Origin: Lachnospiraceae bacterium
GTDB taxonomy: Bacteria; Bacillota; Clostridia; Lachnospirales; Lachnospiraceae
Reading direction: 5' to 3'
Assembly: GCA_021202075.1 (NCBI GenBank)
Contig: JAJQDT010000155.1
Location: 43,949 to 106,728 of the forward strand
DNA: 62,780 nucleotides
A program made the translations under genes and the position numbers. The notes below the pieces were generated by a model. The model was not told where the DNA came from. It did not search any database and was given only the letters and a program-made list of their open reading frames with translations. Below, one piece after another: positions 25,576 through 35,729 of this stretch. Position 1 is the first letter of the stretch. Each line of letters opens with the position of its first letter.

Positions 25576-26943
25576 TCACTGGAATATCCTCTGTATCGCG
25601 TCGCGTACGCTGCGGACGCCCTTCAGCTCAATCCCGTCAACTCCTCTGACCTGCTTTTTGCAGACCTCGGGCAGAATCACGGAAGTGAAGCCGAGCCGTT
25701 TCGCCTCACGGACACGCTGTTCCGCCATGGAGACAGAGCGAACCTCGCCGCTTAAGCCAACCTCGCCGAACGCAATCGTCTTTTCATCAATCGGCTGATC
25801 CTTGAGGCTAGAGGCTACCGCGAGGACAATCCCCAGATCAAGGGCGGGCTCACTCATGCGGATGCCGCCCGCGATGTTGATATAGGCGTCGCAGGAGGAA
25901 AGGCGAAGTCCGGCCCGCTTTTCCAGCACCGCCATCAGAAGGTTCACCCGGTTCAGGTCTGTGCCGGCCGCTGTCCGGCGCGGAAACGCGAGATTGGTCT
26001 TGCAGACCAGCGCCTGTACCTCCAGGAGCACCGGGCGGGTTCCCTCCATCGTGCAGGCCACGATCGAGCCGGACGCCCCTTCCGGCTTGCCCTCCAGCAT
26101 ATATTCGGAAGGGTTCGGCACCTCCGCCAGTCCCTCCTGGCGCATCTCAAACACGCCAATCTCATTCGTGGAACCAAACCGGTTCTTGGCGCTCCGCAGC
26201 ACCCGGTACGCCGCATAGCGGTCGCCCTCGCAATAAAGAACGGTATCCACCATATGCTCAAGGACACGCGGACCGGCCACCACACCCTCTTTGGTCACAT
26301 GTCCGACCACGAAGATCGAAATGTTCATCCCCTTCGCGATCTGCATCAGAATGCCGGTGCTCTCCCGCACCTGAGAAACACTGCCCGGCGCAGAGGACAC
26401 CTCCTCATGGTACATGGTCTGAATCGAGTCTATAATCGCAATCTCCGGTCTCTGCGCGGAGATCGTCTCACGGATATCCGCAAGATTCGTCTCGCAGAGG
26501 ATTTTCAGATTTTCCGAAAAATGACCCATACGCTGGGCACGCATCCGGATCTGCTGCGGCGATTCCTCCCCGGAAACATACAGCACGTGGTGACCGTCCG
26601 CCGCCAGGTTCCGGCACATCTGCAAAAGCAGCGTGGACTTACCGATGCCCGGATCGCCTCCGACCAGCACCAGAGAGCCCTGCACAATCCCGCCTCCGAG
26701 CACACGGTCAAACTCACCCATGCCCGTCGTGATGCGCGCGTCCTCACTGAATTCAATCTCAGAAAGAGACCGGGGAGACGCGGCAGTCTCCCGCCGCACC
26801 ACCCCGGTCGTTGTTTTCTTATTTACAATCTTCGGCTCTTCCGCAAAGGTATTCCACTCCCGGCAGGCCGGACACTGTCCCATCCATTTGGACGACTCAT
26901 AGCCGCAGCTCTGGCAGAAAAAAACCGTTTTTGTCTTCGCCAT
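25576..26943 (-). CDS. radA: DNA repair protein RadA
   Basis: 455-residue branch-migration helicase involved in recombination. A C4 zinc finger is at Cys10, Cys13, Cys24 and Cys27 (CQSCGYESSKWMGQCPAC). Walker A GGDPGIGKST and the RadA-specific KNRFG motif follow, then a C-terminal Lon-protease-like domain (GGIRMSEPALDLGIVLAVAS). The ATG at 26943 follows GGAGG by eleven bases. The AAA-ATPase/nuclease-like gene lies 61 bases downstream on the same strand, with no clear functional tie. Confidence 0.97.
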   Translation of the reverse strand: MAKTKTVFFCQSCGYESSKWMGQCPACREWNTFAEEPKIVNKKTTTGVVRRETAASPRSLSEIEFSEDARITTGMGEFDRVLGGGIVQGSLVLVGGDPGIGKSTLLLQMCRNLAADGHHVLYVSGEESPQQIRMRAQRMGHFSENLKILCETNLADIRETISAQRPEIAIIDSIQTMYHEEVSSAPGSVSQVRESTGILMQIAKGMNISIFVVGHVTKEGVVAGPRVLEHMVDTVLYCEGDRYAAYRVLRSAKNRFGSTNEIGVFEMRQEGLAEVPNPSEYMLEGKPEGASGSIVACTMEGTRPVLLEVQALVCKTNLAFPRRTAAGTDLNRVNLLMAVLEKRAGLRLSSCDAYINIAGGIRMSEPALDLGIVLAVASSLKDQPIDEKTIAFGEVGLSGEVRSVSMAEQRVREAKRLGFTSVILPEVCKKQVRGVDGIELKGVRSVRDAIQRIFQ

Positions 26944-26979
26944 AAATAACCCGTCCTCCCTGATCAAAATACATACGTA

Positions 26980-27393
26980 TTATAATTTCACAGCCTTCAC
27001 AGCCGCAGCCCCTTCGGCTCCGGTATCCACACTCAGCACAAGCTTTCCGCCCATACTGGTCTTCACTGTGCCGACATTCACATCCTGAATGTAGACCTTG
27101 TACTCTGCGTCCTCTTCCATGCCCAGAATAATCTGCACGGTACCCTTCGCCTCCACATCAAAAGAAACACCGTTTCCGGTCGCGTGAAAATTATGTACCG
27201 CCGTGCCCGGAACCGACTCATATACAAGCATCCCGTTGCGCTCCAGCTTCGTAATATCCGCGAATGTCTTCACCTTATACAGGTCGCCGTCATGTTCAAA
27301 ATCCGACTTCTTTGCCTTCTCGGCCAGCTCATAATTCCCAAAACTCAGAGTTCCGTCCTCTTCCGTGCAAATAAGTTCAAGAATGCCTGACAT
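26980..27393 (-). CDS. Small conserved protein of unknown function
   Basis: 137-residue soluble, acidic, beta-rich protein without signal peptide or membrane segments. Start ATG 27393 is nine bases from GGGAGGG. Distinctive segments are DGTLSFGNYELAEKAK, DLYKVKTFADITKLERNGML and VYESVPGTAVHNF. I recall similar short clostridial proteins being labelled endosialidase, a label I would not trust. It sits 36 bases upstream of radA on the same strand and may be co-transcribed. The 274 bases upstream show no gene. Confidence 0.75.
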   Translation of the reverse strand: MSGILELICTEEDGTLSFGNYELAEKAKKSDFEHDGDLYKVKTFADITKLERNGMLVYESVPGTAVHNFHATGNGVSFDVEAKGTVQIILGMEEDAEYKVYIQDVNVGTVKTSMGGKLVLSVDTGAEGAAAVKAVKL

Positions 27394-27667
27394 TTTCTTA
27401 TGCCCTCCCGATAAAATATGCTGCGGCAGAAAAATCGCCCGTCCCGGCAATCACCCGTTTGGGCAGAACCGCCCCACCGCCAGTTGCATTTACAATCCTG
27501 CTTTTCTCTCACCACAGGATACACCACCACCTCATCGCAAAGCGATTTTCTCAGCGTGGCTTTCTTAAGCTGCTTCATCATAACATAAATCTGTTATAAA
27601 AACCATATTTTGTTTTTTTAATTTATCTTTCCTCATTCAGTCCGAAACGGAGGTAAAGTTCAGGCAT

Positions 27668-30118
27668 TCATTCTTTCACCCGAAACACAACCGTTCCTTT
27701 TTCCGCGCCGACTGACACGGTATCGCCCCGCTTCGCCCGGCCGGAAAGCAGTTCCTCCGAGAGCGGATCCTCCACCCTGTTCTGCACGGCGCGGCGCAGC
27801 GGCCTCGCCCCGTATTTCGGGTCATAGCCCTCTTTTGCAATCAGCTGCTTCAGAGCAGCGCTAAACTGCAGCTTCAATTCCAGCTGCTCCTCGCAGCGCG
27901 CTTTCAGCTCATCGAGGAGAAGTCCCGTGATATCGCGGACATTTTCTTCGCTCAGAGAATGAAAGACAATCGTCTCGTCAATCCGGTTCAGAAATTCCGG
28001 CTTGAAGATTCTTCTGACCTCTTCCATGACGCTGCTCTTCATCGCCTCATAGCTCTGCTTCGCATCCTCTCCCGCACCGAACCCGAGATGCTTCGGGGAA
28101 ATGATGGACTGCGCCCCGGCATTGGACGTCATGATCAGAATGGTATTTTTAAAATCAATTTTCCTTCCCTGCGCGTCCGTGATATGTCCTTCATCCAGCA
28201 CCTGGAGCAGAATGTTGAAGACGTCCGGGTGTGCCTTTTCAATCTCATCAAAAAGCACGACCGAATAAGGGTTGCGGCGCACCTTTTCACTGAGCTGTCC
28301 GCCCTCATCATAGCCGACATATCCCGGCGGTGAACCGACCAGCCTGGAAACGCTGTGCTTTTCCATATATTCCGACATATCGATGCGGATCAGCGATTTT
28401 TGTGAGCCAAATACCACATCTGCGAGCACCTTGGACAGCTCGGTCTTACCCACGCCGGTCGGACCAAGAAACAGGAAGGAACCAATCGGGCGGTTCGGAC
28501 TTTTCAGGCCGGAGCGGCTTCGCCGGACGGCTTTCGCGACTGCCTGCACTGCCTCCTCCTGGCCAATGACGCGGGACTGAAGAAGCGCATCCAGCTTCAA
28601 AAGCTTTTTCCCTTCCTGATCCGCCAGCTTCTGCACGGGTATCTTTGTCCAGACGGAGACAATCCCGGCGATATCGTCCTCCGTCACCTCACGCAGTTTC
28701 CCATTCTTTCTGGACTGCTGCGCCTTTTTCTGACGCTCCAGCTTTTTATTCAGAGCCTCCAGCTCCTCATTCGCACTCCTGGCAGCGGTAAGGTCGCCGC
28801 TCTTCAGGGCCTGCTCCCGCTGTTCGGAAAGCGCTTCCGCCTGCTGCATCAGTTCCTTTTGGGTTCCGGACTTCTGATAATACCCCAGCTGAGCGCGCGC
28901 ACAGGCCTCATCCACCAGATCGATCGCCTTATCCGGCAGATAGCGGTCGTTGATGTAGCGTTTGGAAAGCTTCGCGGCCGCCGTTAAAGCCTCATCCGTA
29001 ATCCGGACCTTATGATATGACTCATACTGATTCCGAAGCCCGCGCAGAATCTCCACCGTCTCCTCTTCCGTCGGTTCTTCCACCATCACGGGCTGGAAAC
29101 GGCGCTCCAGGGCGGCATCCTTTTCAATATATTTACGGTACTCGTCAATCGTCGTCGCGCCGATCAGCTGGAGCTCTCCGCGCGACAGGGCCGGCTTCAA
29201 AATGTTCGAGGCGTCAAGCGCGCCCTCCGCACCTCCCGCGCCGATAATCGTATGAAGCTCATCGACAAACAGCAGCACATCCCCGCTCTCGATCACCTCA
29301 CTGATGATGCGCTTGATGCGCTCCTCAAATTCCCCGCGGTATTTACTGCCCGCGACCATTCCCGCCATGTCAAGCGTCACCACGCGCTTCCCCTGCATCG
29401 ACTCCGGTACCTGCCCGTCCACGATTTTCTGGGCGAGCCCTTCCACGATCGCAGTCTTTCCCACGCCCGGCTCTCCGATCAGGCAGGGGTTGTTTTTCGT
29501 TCTCCTGCTCAGAATCTGAATGAGCCGCTCGGTCTCCTGCTCACGTCCGACTGTGACATCCAGCTTATGCTCTGCTGCCAGCTCCGTCAGATCCCGGCTG
29601 TACTGATCCAGCATCGCCGTCTGGGCTGCTCCGCCCCCATCCGAACGAATCTGCCGGACAAGCTCACGGTATTTCTCCTCCGGAAGACCGGTCACCTCAA
29701 CCAAGTCTGAAAACAGCTTCTGAAGATTGATTTTCATCGTGTGCAGCAGGCGTGTCGCCACACAATCCACATCCTTGAGCATCGCCATAAGTATATGCTC
29801 TGTGCCAATCTCATCACTATCGAAAAAACGGGCCAGCTCCTCGCTGTCCTCCAGGATAGACTCAGCCCGCGGCGTCATTCCCTCCGGTTCCCCGACTGCT
29901 GTCTGACCCTCAGGCGCAATCAGGCGGTCAATCAGCTCCAAAAGCTTCGGCTCCTCTACATGATTTTCCCGCAGAATCACTCCCGCAGAGCCGCTGGTTT
30001 CCTGTATCAGCCCAATCAGCAAATGCTCCGACCCGATATAGCTGTGACCGCAGCGTCTGGCTGCACGCTCTGCCAGACGCTGCGCCTGCAGCGCGCTTTG
30101 GGTAAATTTAATCTGCAT
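27668..30118 (-). CDS. clpC: ClpC-type AAA+ protease ATPase
   Basis: 816-residue class I Clp/Hsp100 ATPase that unfolds proteins for ClpP. The N domain has [18 protein letters not shown] and HILMAMLKD. The first AAA+ module has [14 protein letters not shown]. The middle region has a weak UVR-like helix ([20 protein letters not shown]). The second AAA+ module has [15 protein letters not shown] and ends with [15 protein letters not shown]. The ATG at 30118 follows GGAGG. In Bacillus clpC lies with ctsR, mcsA and mcsB; none of these is here, and a GntR-type regulator precedes it by 27 bases. Confidence 0.95.
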   Translation of the reverse strand: MQIKFTQSALQAQRLAERAARRCGHSYIGSEHLLIGLIQETSGSAGVILRENHVEEPKLLELIDRLIAPEGQTAVGEPEGMTPRAESILEDSEELARFFDSDEIGTEHILMAMLKDVDCVATRLLHTMKINLQKLFSDLVEVTGLPEEKYRELVRQIRSDGGGAAQTAMLDQYSRDLTELAAEHKLDVTVGREQETERLIQILSRRTKNNPCLIGEPGVGKTAIVEGLAQKIVDGQVPESMQGKRVVTLDMAGMVAGSKYRGEFEERIKRIISEVIESGDVLLFVDELHTIIGAGGAEGALDASNILKPALSRGELQLIGATTIDEYRKYIEKDAALERRFQPVMVEEPTEEETVEILRGLRNQYESYHKVRITDEALTAAAKLSKRYINDRYLPDKAIDLVDEACARAQLGYYQKSGTQKELMQQAEALSEQREQALKSGDLTAARSANEELEALNKKLERQKKAQQSRKNGKLREVTEDDIAGIVSVWTKIPVQKLADQEGKKLLKLDALLQSRVIGQEEAVQAVAKAVRRSRSGLKSPNRPIGSFLFLGPTGVGKTELSKVLADVVFGSQKSLIRIDMSEYMEKHSVSRLVGSPPGYVGYDEGGQLSEKVRRNPYSVVLFDEIEKAHPDVFNILLQVLDEGHITDAQGRKIDFKNTILIMTSNAGAQSIISPKHLGFGAGEDAKQSYEAMKSSVMEEVRRIFKPEFLNRIDETIVFHSLSEENVRDITGLLLDELKARCEEQLELKLQFSAALKQLIAKEGYDPKYGARPLRRAVQNRVEDPLSEELLSGRAKRGDTVSVGAEKGTVVFRVKE

Positions 30119-30145
30119 GAAATATCCTCCATGAAATTCTAAATC

Positions 30146-30523
30146 TCATCCTGCGTTCTGCAGTTCGGCATAAATCTCATCCACCATCCCGTGCACGTCC
30201 GATGCCGGAATATTTTTGCAGATGCTTTTCGCCAGCAAAACGCGCAGGCGGGCGCGAAGCTCTTCCTTCGCTCTCTCCCGGTCGCAGTTCAGCGCTATCA
30301 CAGCCCCGCGTCTCCTGTCAATCGTCACAAACCCTTCTTCCCGCAATACCGCGTACGCTTTGTTTACCGTATGCATATTGATGCCGATGTCCCCGGCAAG
30401 CTGACGCACCGACGGAAGCGGATCTCCCTCCTGAATCAGCGATCTGGCGATGCCCATCACAATCTGATTCCGAAGCTGCATATAAAGCGCTTCCTCACTC
30501 TGAAAGTCTATCTCAAAGAGCAT
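30146..30523 (-). CDS. GntR-family transcriptional regulator (YtrA type)
   Basis: 125-residue DNA-binding protein with an N-terminal winged helix (ALYMQLRNQIVMGIARSLI, PLPSVRQLAGDIGINMHTVN) and only a short helical C-terminus, as in the YtrA subfamily. The ATG at 30523 follows AAGGAG. It lies immediately upstream of clpC on the same strand, so the two are likely co-transcribed and it may control its own operon. YtrA-type genes usually accompany ABC transporters, so this neighbour is unusual. Confidence 0.9.
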   Translation of the reverse strand: MLFEIDFQSEEALYMQLRNQIVMGIARSLIQEGDPLPSVRQLAGDIGINMHTVNKAYAVLREEGFVTIDRRRGAVIALNCDRERAKEELRARLRVLLAKSICKNIPASDVHGMVDEIYAELQNAG

Positions 30524-30566
30524 CTTTTTTCTTCTCCTTCGTATTTTTTCATCTTACTGAACTTCT

Positions 30567-31703
30567 TTACAGGTCTATGAAGTCGATATCGATGTCCCCG
30601 CTGTCGCCCGCTCCATCCGCCGTCTGCTGCGCACTTCCTGCCGTTTTGGACTTCTCATACCGGACTGCGGACGGCTGCTCATACTGGGGCATCTGTTTTG
30701 GCTGCTTTTTCGCCTTCGATGGCTTCGGAACCGTCGTCGGATCGTCTGTCATCTTCGGTTTTGCCGGTTTTTCTTCCTCATAAAACGTATCGCGTCCCGT
30801 CTGCTCGAACGGTTCCTGCACAAACGGCTCCTGCGCAAAGGGCTCCTGACCGCGCTGCGAAGCCGCTTCTTTTGTGTTTTCCTCCACCACAACCGCTTTC
30901 TGCGTTTTTTTATTTTTCTTATTTTTCTTATTCTTCTTTTCTTCTTTTCCGGAGCGTTTTTCTTCTTCCCCGGAATCCCGGTTTCCCGTGCCGCCTGCGC
31001 CGCTCAGTCCCTGATAGGTATCCAGATCCTTTCGCAGATCCCTCCTTTTCAGGATCAGATTGATCACAGCAAAGAGCAGCACCACACAGAGTCCGATCAT
31101 TCCGTACAGAATCTTTGTCAGAAGATCCACCCGGTCGCGGTAGCTGGTCACCTCGGACTTCAGTGCATCAATCGTATTCTCCGCCTCTTCCAGAGTTTCC
31201 TTCGCCACGCTGACATAGCGGGAGTCCTCCGTCTCCGCCTCTGTCTCCGTCTGCGGCGCCTCCGTCTGCACTTCCGTCTCCGGCTCGGTCTCGGCGGAAG
31301 CTTCCACGGTCACATACAGATAATACGTATAGGCGTCTCCATTCTCAGCTACGACAACAATGGAAACCGTACCGCCTTCCCCGGAAAGCTCCTGGCCGCT
31401 GATGCTGTCGATGTAGGCCGCATCATTGGACGGCGTCGGGTCCAGAGAGAGATAGGTTGTACCGGCCGGAACCGTAACATTGTACTCTGTCGTGCCATAT
31501 TCAAAATCCGGTGAAACGACCGCTCCCTCCGTCGTAATTCCAAGTGAAGCGAGTGAATTGTCCGCGGAAAGACTGTCCGCGGACGCAAACGAGCCGCAAA
31601 GCAGAAGCAGCATCACAAGAAGCAGTGCCGCGCACCGGTTCCTTCCGCTCCGTTTCTGAAAAGAACAGACGACCGTCTTTCTGGTTCTGATTGATTTCAT
31701 CAT
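30567..31703 (-). CDS. Cadherin-like beta-sandwich membrane protein
   Basis: 378-residue envelope protein. A signal peptide (about residues 1-43) is followed by a cadherin-like beta-sandwich domain (LASLGITTEGAVVSPDFEYG and FEYGTTEYNVTVPAG, residues 50-135), a Glu/Thr-rich linker, a helical segment and one membrane helix (ILYGMIGLCVVLLFAVINL). The long cytoplasmic tail has a lysine-rich KKNKKNKKNKK run and a QEPFAQEPFVQEPF repeat, ending in an acidic DIDIDFIDL. The ATG at 31703 is eight bases from AAGGAG. The function is unknown. A link between surface sensing and a cytoplasmic partner is conceivable but unsupported. Confidence 0.8.
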   Translation of the reverse strand: MMKSIRTRKTVVCSFQKRSGRNRCAALLLVMLLLLCGSFASADSLSADNSLASLGITTEGAVVSPDFEYGTTEYNVTVPAGTTYLSLDPTPSNDAAYIDSISGQELSGEGGTVSIVVVAENGDAYTYYLYVTVEASAETEPETEVQTEAPQTETEAETEDSRYVSVAKETLEEAENTIDALKSEVTSYRDRVDLLTKILYGMIGLCVVLLFAVINLILKRRDLRKDLDTYQGLSGAGGTGNRDSGEEEKRSGKEEKKNKKNKKNKKTQKAVVVEENTKEAASQRGQEPFAQEPFVQEPFEQTGRDTFYEEEKPAKPKMTDDPTTVPKPSKAKKQPKQMPQYEQPSAVRYEKSKTAGSAQQTADGAGDSGDIDIDFIDL

Positions 31704-31892
31704 TATTTATACTCCTTATATACTCCTCTTTCTCTGTTTTTTTTATTGGTCAAAGTTTTGACATATCTTCCTGTCAGGCCTTAGGATCACCTGCCAAATA
31801 ACTTATACATCCTGCACCGCCTGACGCATGAATCAAAGTCTATAAACGCCTCGAAGCGGTTATCAAAAACATGAAGATACGGCGCCGGACGA

Positions 31893-33164
31893 TCAGGCCT
31901 CATCAATAGCCTTGCCGATATCATGGCGGTAATATTTGTTTGCAAAGGAAATCCAGTCCACTGCCTGATACGCGTTGGCACGGGCGGCCTTTAAATCTGA
32001 CCCGGTCGCTGTCACCCCGAGCACGCGCCCGCCATTGGTCACAATTGCCCCATCCTTCTTCGCCGTCCCCGCATGGAAGACATAATAGCCATCCTTTCCG
32101 GAAAAGGCATCCAGTCCCTCAATCTTCAGTCCCTTCTCATAATGAACCGGGTACCCGTCGGAAGCAAGCACCACGCAGACCGCCGCGTTGTCCTCGAACT
32201 CCAGATCAATCGTATCCAGTGTTCCATCGATGCATGCCTCGAAAACATCGATGATATCCGTCTTCATGCGCGGCAGCACTACCTGTGCCTCCGGATCTCC
32301 GAATCTGGCATTGTACTCCAGCACCTTAGGCCCATCCGCCGTCAGCATCAGCCCAAAGAAAATAATCCCCTGGAACGGACGCCCTTCCGCCGCCATCGCG
32401 TCAACCGTCGGCTGATAAATATGTTTCTGGCAGAATTCGTTGATCTCTTTTGTATAAAACGGACTCGGTGAAAATGTTCCCATGCCGCCGGTATTCAGAC
32501 CGGTATCCCCGTCGCCGGCTCGCTTGTGATCCTGCGCAGAGGTCATCGGCTTAATAGTCTTCCCATCCACATAGGACAGCACCGACACCTCACGGCCGGT
32601 CACAAACTCTTCGATCACCACACAGTTTCCCGCATCGCCGAACTTTTTATCCTGCATGATTTCTTTTACGCCGGCTCTGGCCTCTTCGAGCGTATTGCAG
32701 ATCAGCACACCTTTGCCGAGCGCCAGGCCGTCCGCTTTCAGTACGATCGGCAGCTTCGCCGTTTCAAGATAAGCCAAAGCCGCGTCCGCATCTGTAAAAT
32801 TCTCATATGCAGCGGTCGGAATGCCGTATTTCTTCATCAGATCCTTCGAAAACGCTTTGGAACCCTCCAGGATTGCCGCATTCTTCCTCGGCCCGAACAC
32901 GCGCAGCCCCTGCGCCTCAAACACATCCACAATGCCTCCAACCAGCGGGTCGTCCATGCCGACCACTGTCAGATCAATCGCCTTCTCCTTTGCAAACGCG
33001 GCAAGCCGATCAAATTCCATCGCGCCGATCGCCACACACTCGGCATACTCCTCAATCCCGGCATTCCCCGGCGCACAGTAAATCTTTTCCACCCTCGGAC
33101 TCTGCGCCACCTTCCAGGCGATGGCATGCTCTCTTCCGCCGCTGCCGATAATTAAAATCTTCAT
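31893..33164 (-). CDS. purD: Phosphoribosylamine-glycine ligase
   Basis: 423-residue ATP-grasp enzyme making glycinamide ribonucleotide in purine synthesis. It begins MKILIIGSGGREHAIAWKVA and shows the ATP-grasp core LPIVLKADGLALGKGVLIC, VVIEEFVTGREVSVLS, TGGMGTFSPSPFY and LEYNARFGDPEAQVVLPR. The ATG at 33164 follows AGGAGGAG. It is the last gene of the purEMND run, 246 bases after purN. Confidence 0.97.
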   Translation of the reverse strand: MKILIIGSGGREHAIAWKVAQSPRVEKIYCAPGNAGIEEYAECVAIGAMEFDRLAAFAKEKAIDLTVVGMDDPLVGGIVDVFEAQGLRVFGPRKNAAILEGSKAFSKDLMKKYGIPTAAYENFTDADAALAYLETAKLPIVLKADGLALGKGVLICNTLEEARAGVKEIMQDKKFGDAGNCVVIEEFVTGREVSVLSYVDGKTIKPMTSAQDHKRAGDGDTGLNTGGMGTFSPSPFYTKEINEFCQKHIYQPTVDAMAAEGRPFQGIIFFGLMLTADGPKVLEYNARFGDPEAQVVLPRMKTDIIDVFEACIDGTLDTIDLEFEDNAAVCVVLASDGYPVHYEKGLKIEGLDAFSGKDGYYVFHAGTAKKDGAIVTNGGRVLGVTATGSDLKAARANAYQAVDWISFANKYYRHDIGKAIDEA

Positions 33165-33182
33165 ATTGTCACTCCTCCTGTA

Positions 33183-33336
33183 TCCTGTTCCGAATCTCTT
33201 GTTCTGCTTCTTTTGTTCAGCTACATCTGTTCTGTATCTGCTGTTCTACAACCTGCTGTTCTATATCTTCTGTTCTTCAACCTGCTGCTCTGCACCCGGT
33301 TGTTCTGCAGCCTGCTGTTCTGTACCTGTTCTGCAC
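33183..33336. repeat. Degenerate ~15-bp tandem repeat between purN and purD
   Basis: About ten units built on CTG(C/T)TGTTCT(G/A)(T/C)A(T/C)CTG fill the spacer. The array is strongly asymmetric, with pyrimidine-rich TGTTCTG on the plus strand. No gene was seen in 33165-33410. Confidence 0.6.
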
Positions 33337-33410
33337 TATGTCAATGAAGGAAATATTCTGATTTCCGCAGCAGATCGGAACCCTGACACAGATACATCGA
33401 AAAAGCGATT

Positions 33411-34046
33411 TTAGTTCCGCTCTTCCAGGATGCGCACGTTCCCGTCTGTTACCCGTACCCTGTCATTTGCAATCAGGTCAATCGCTTTCGGCAGAATCAC
33501 CCATTCCGCCTGCTCCATCACTCTGCGCTGCAGAAGCTCCGGCGTATCGCCCTGCTTTACCTCAACTGCTTTTTGCAGAAGAATCGGCCCCGTATCCGTG
33601 CCGCCATCCACAAAATGTACGGTCGCGCCGGTCACCTTCACACCGCGCGCAAGTGCCCGCTCATGCACCTTCAGGCCATAATAGCCCGTCCCGCAAAAGG
33701 ACGGAATCAGCGCAGGATGAATATTGATGATGCGGTTTGGAAACGCGTCGACCACACACTGCGGGATGACGACCAGGCACCCGGCAAGTACGATCAGATC
33801 CGCTCCTGATTCCTCTAGCAGGGCAAGCAGCGCCGCGTCAAACTGCTCCGGGGCCGGATATTGCCTCCTCGTAATGCAGGCAGTCGGAATTCCCGCCTTT
33901 TTTGCGCGCTCCAGCGCGTACGCCTTCGAGCTGTTGCTGATGACGCGCACGACCTGTGCATTCGTAACCGTTCCGTCCGCAATCGCGTCCAGAATCGCCT
34001 GAAGGTTCGTGCCGCCGCCGGAAACCATCACTGTTACGTTCAGCAT
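33411..34046 (-). CDS. purN: Phosphoribosylglycinamide formyltransferase
   Basis: 211-residue folate-dependent GART that formylates glycinamide ribonucleotide. Key motifs are VMVSGGGTNLQAILDA, the NIHPALIPSF loop with catalytic Asn and His, and GATVHFVDGGTDTGPIL with the catalytic Asp. The start overlaps the purM stop by seven bases, and the ribosome site AAGGAG lies within purM. Confidence 0.97.
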   Translation of the reverse strand: MLNVTVMVSGGGTNLQAILDAIADGTVTNAQVVRVISNSSKAYALERAKKAGIPTACITRRQYPAPEQFDAALLALLEESGADLIVLAGCLVVIPQCVVDAFPNRIINIHPALIPSFCGTGYYGLKVHERALARGVKVTGATVHFVDGGTDTGPILLQKAVEVKQGDTPELLQRRVMEQAEWVILPKAIDLIANDRVRVTDGNVRILEERN

Positions 34047-35065
34047 AATGTAACTCCTTTTTTTCCGGCTTCGATGACGCCGATCTCGTACACCGTCTCC
34101 CCCGACGACGCAATGGCGGCCTTCGCCTTTTCCACATCCGCCGGATCGACAGCCACTGCCATTCCAATGCCCATGTTATAGGTATTATACATCATCTGTT
34201 CTTCAATTTCACCTTTTTTTGCCAGCAGATCAAAAATTGCCGGTACCGGATAGCTGTCCTTTCGGATCATGGCGCGCATTCCCTCCGGAAGCATCCGCGG
34301 GATATTTTCATAAAACCCGCCCCCTGTGATATGACTGCAGGCTTTTACGCGGACGCCCGCCTCCTTCACACTGCGCAATGCTTTCACATAAATCCTGGTC
34401 GGTGTCAGCAGCGTCTCTCCGAGCGTACCCCCCAGTTCTTCATAATACGTCTCCAGCGCCGCTTTTTCCATTGGGAATACCTTGCGCACCAGAGAAAATC
34501 CGTTGCTGTGAACACCGGAAGAAGCAATGCCAAGAATCACATCACCAGCCTTCAGATCCGCGCCCGTGATCAGATCCTTCTCATCCACCAGGCCGACCGC
34601 AAATCCGGCCAGATCGTATTCCTCCTCCGGCATCAGGCCCGGATGCTCCGCCGTCTCGCCGCCAATCAGCGCCGCCCCTGCCTGGGCACAGCCCTCCGCG
34701 ACGCCGCTCACGATTTCTGCGATTTTCTCCGGAATATTTTTCCCGCACGCGATATAGTCCAGGAAAAACAGCGGCTCCCCGCCCGCGCAGGCAATATCGT
34801 TCACACACATCGCGACGCAGTCAATGCCGATTGTATCATGTTTATCCAGAAGAAAGGCCAGCTTCAGCTTTGTCCCCACGCCGTCCGTGCCGGACACCAA
34901 TGTCGGCTTCTCCATTTTCTTCACCATTTCCATCGAAAACGCGCCGGAAAACCCGCCGATATTCGTCAGCACCTCCGGGCGCATCGTCTTTTTAATATGC
35001 TCCTTCATCAAATCCACGGACCGATAGCCCGCCTCGATATCCACACCAGCACTCTTATAATCCAT
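34040..35065 (-). CDS. purM: Phosphoribosylformylglycinamidine cyclo-ligase
   Basis: 341-residue AIR synthetase. It begins DYKSAGVDIEAGYRSVDLMK and contains LVSGTDGVGTKLKLAF, GIDCVAMCVNDIACAGGEPL and ALIGGETAEHPG, all typical. The ATG at 35065 follows GGAGG. It is second in the purine operon between purE and purN. Confidence 0.97.
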   Translation of the reverse strand: MDYKSAGVDIEAGYRSVDLMKEHIKKTMRPEVLTNIGGFSGAFSMEMVKKMEKPTLVSGTDGVGTKLKLAFLLDKHDTIGIDCVAMCVNDIACAGGEPLFFLDYIACGKNIPEKIAEIVSGVAEGCAQAGAALIGGETAEHPGLMPEEEYDLAGFAVGLVDEKDLITGADLKAGDVILGIASSGVHSNGFSLVRKVFPMEKAALETYYEELGGTLGETLLTPTRIYVKALRSVKEAGVRVKACSHITGGGFYENIPRMLPEGMRAMIRKDSYPVPAIFDLLAKKGEIEEQMMYNTYNMGIGMAVAVDPADVEKAKAAIASSGETVYEIGVIEAGKKGVTLC

Positions 35066-35143
35066 GATGTCCTCCCAGTCTCACAATTTTTCCTCTTTCC
35101 TCACTCATGCAGCGCATCCCCTGCCCCGGTCTGTCTCCATAAA

Positions 35144-35656
35144 TCATCCATTTTTCGAATACGCCCTGTAGCCGACCTCCTGCAGTCTGGCGTCCTTCGC
35201 CTCGACCTGATCGCCCAGCTCCTTCGCATAATCCTTCACCTTCTGCAAAAGCACCGGATCTGAAATCGCCAGCATTTTCGCTGCCAGAATGGCGGCGTTC
35301 GCACCGCCGTTGATCGCCACGGTCGCCACCGGGATTCCGGTCGGCATCTGGACGATGGAGTAAAGAGAGTCTCTGCCCCCGAGCGAAGTCGTATGCATCG
35401 GAATGCCGATCACCGGCATCGGAAAAATCGCCGCGCACATCCCCGGCAGATGCGCCGCCATGCCCGCTCCCGCGATAATCACCTGAAATCCCTTCGCTTC
35501 CGCGCTCTTCGCGTATTCAAAAAACACATCCGGTTCTCTGTGCGCCGAAATAATCGTCATTTCATAGTCAATTCCAAACTTCTCCAGCATATCCGCCGCC
35601 TTGCTCATCACAGGCATATCGGAGTCGCTGCCCATCACAATACCCACTTTAGCCAT
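35144..35656 (-). CDS. purE: N5-carboxyaminoimidazole ribonucleotide mutase
   Basis: 170-residue class I PurE. It has GIVMGSDSDMPVM, SAHREPD (the usual motif is SAHRTP), IIAGAGMAAHLPGM and DSLYSIVQMPTGIPVATVAI. Class I enzymes normally work with PurK, which is not in this window. The ATG at 35656 is chosen over the upstream extension because the family starts here; AGGAGA is about twelve bases away. A good promoter precedes it, so it probably opens the purEMND operon. Confidence 0.96.
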   Translation of the reverse strand: MAKVGIVMGSDSDMPVMSKAADMLEKFGIDYEMTIISAHREPDVFFEYAKSAEAKGFQVIIAGAGMAAHLPGMCAAIFPMPVIGIPMHTTSLGGRDSLYSIVQMPTGIPVATVAINGGANAAILAAKMLAISDPVLLQKVKDYAKELGDQVEAKDARLQEVGYRAYSKNG

Positions 35657-35729
35657 ACGATTTAGTCTCTCCTGTCTTTTTGTGCGATACCCCTTCGTTA
35701 CCAGAATCAAAATTAAAACTGTTGCCTAA

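Noticed and set aside
26980..27393. Endosialidase annotation for the 137-residue protein
   Set aside because: It is far too short, with no signal peptide and no sialidase motifs.
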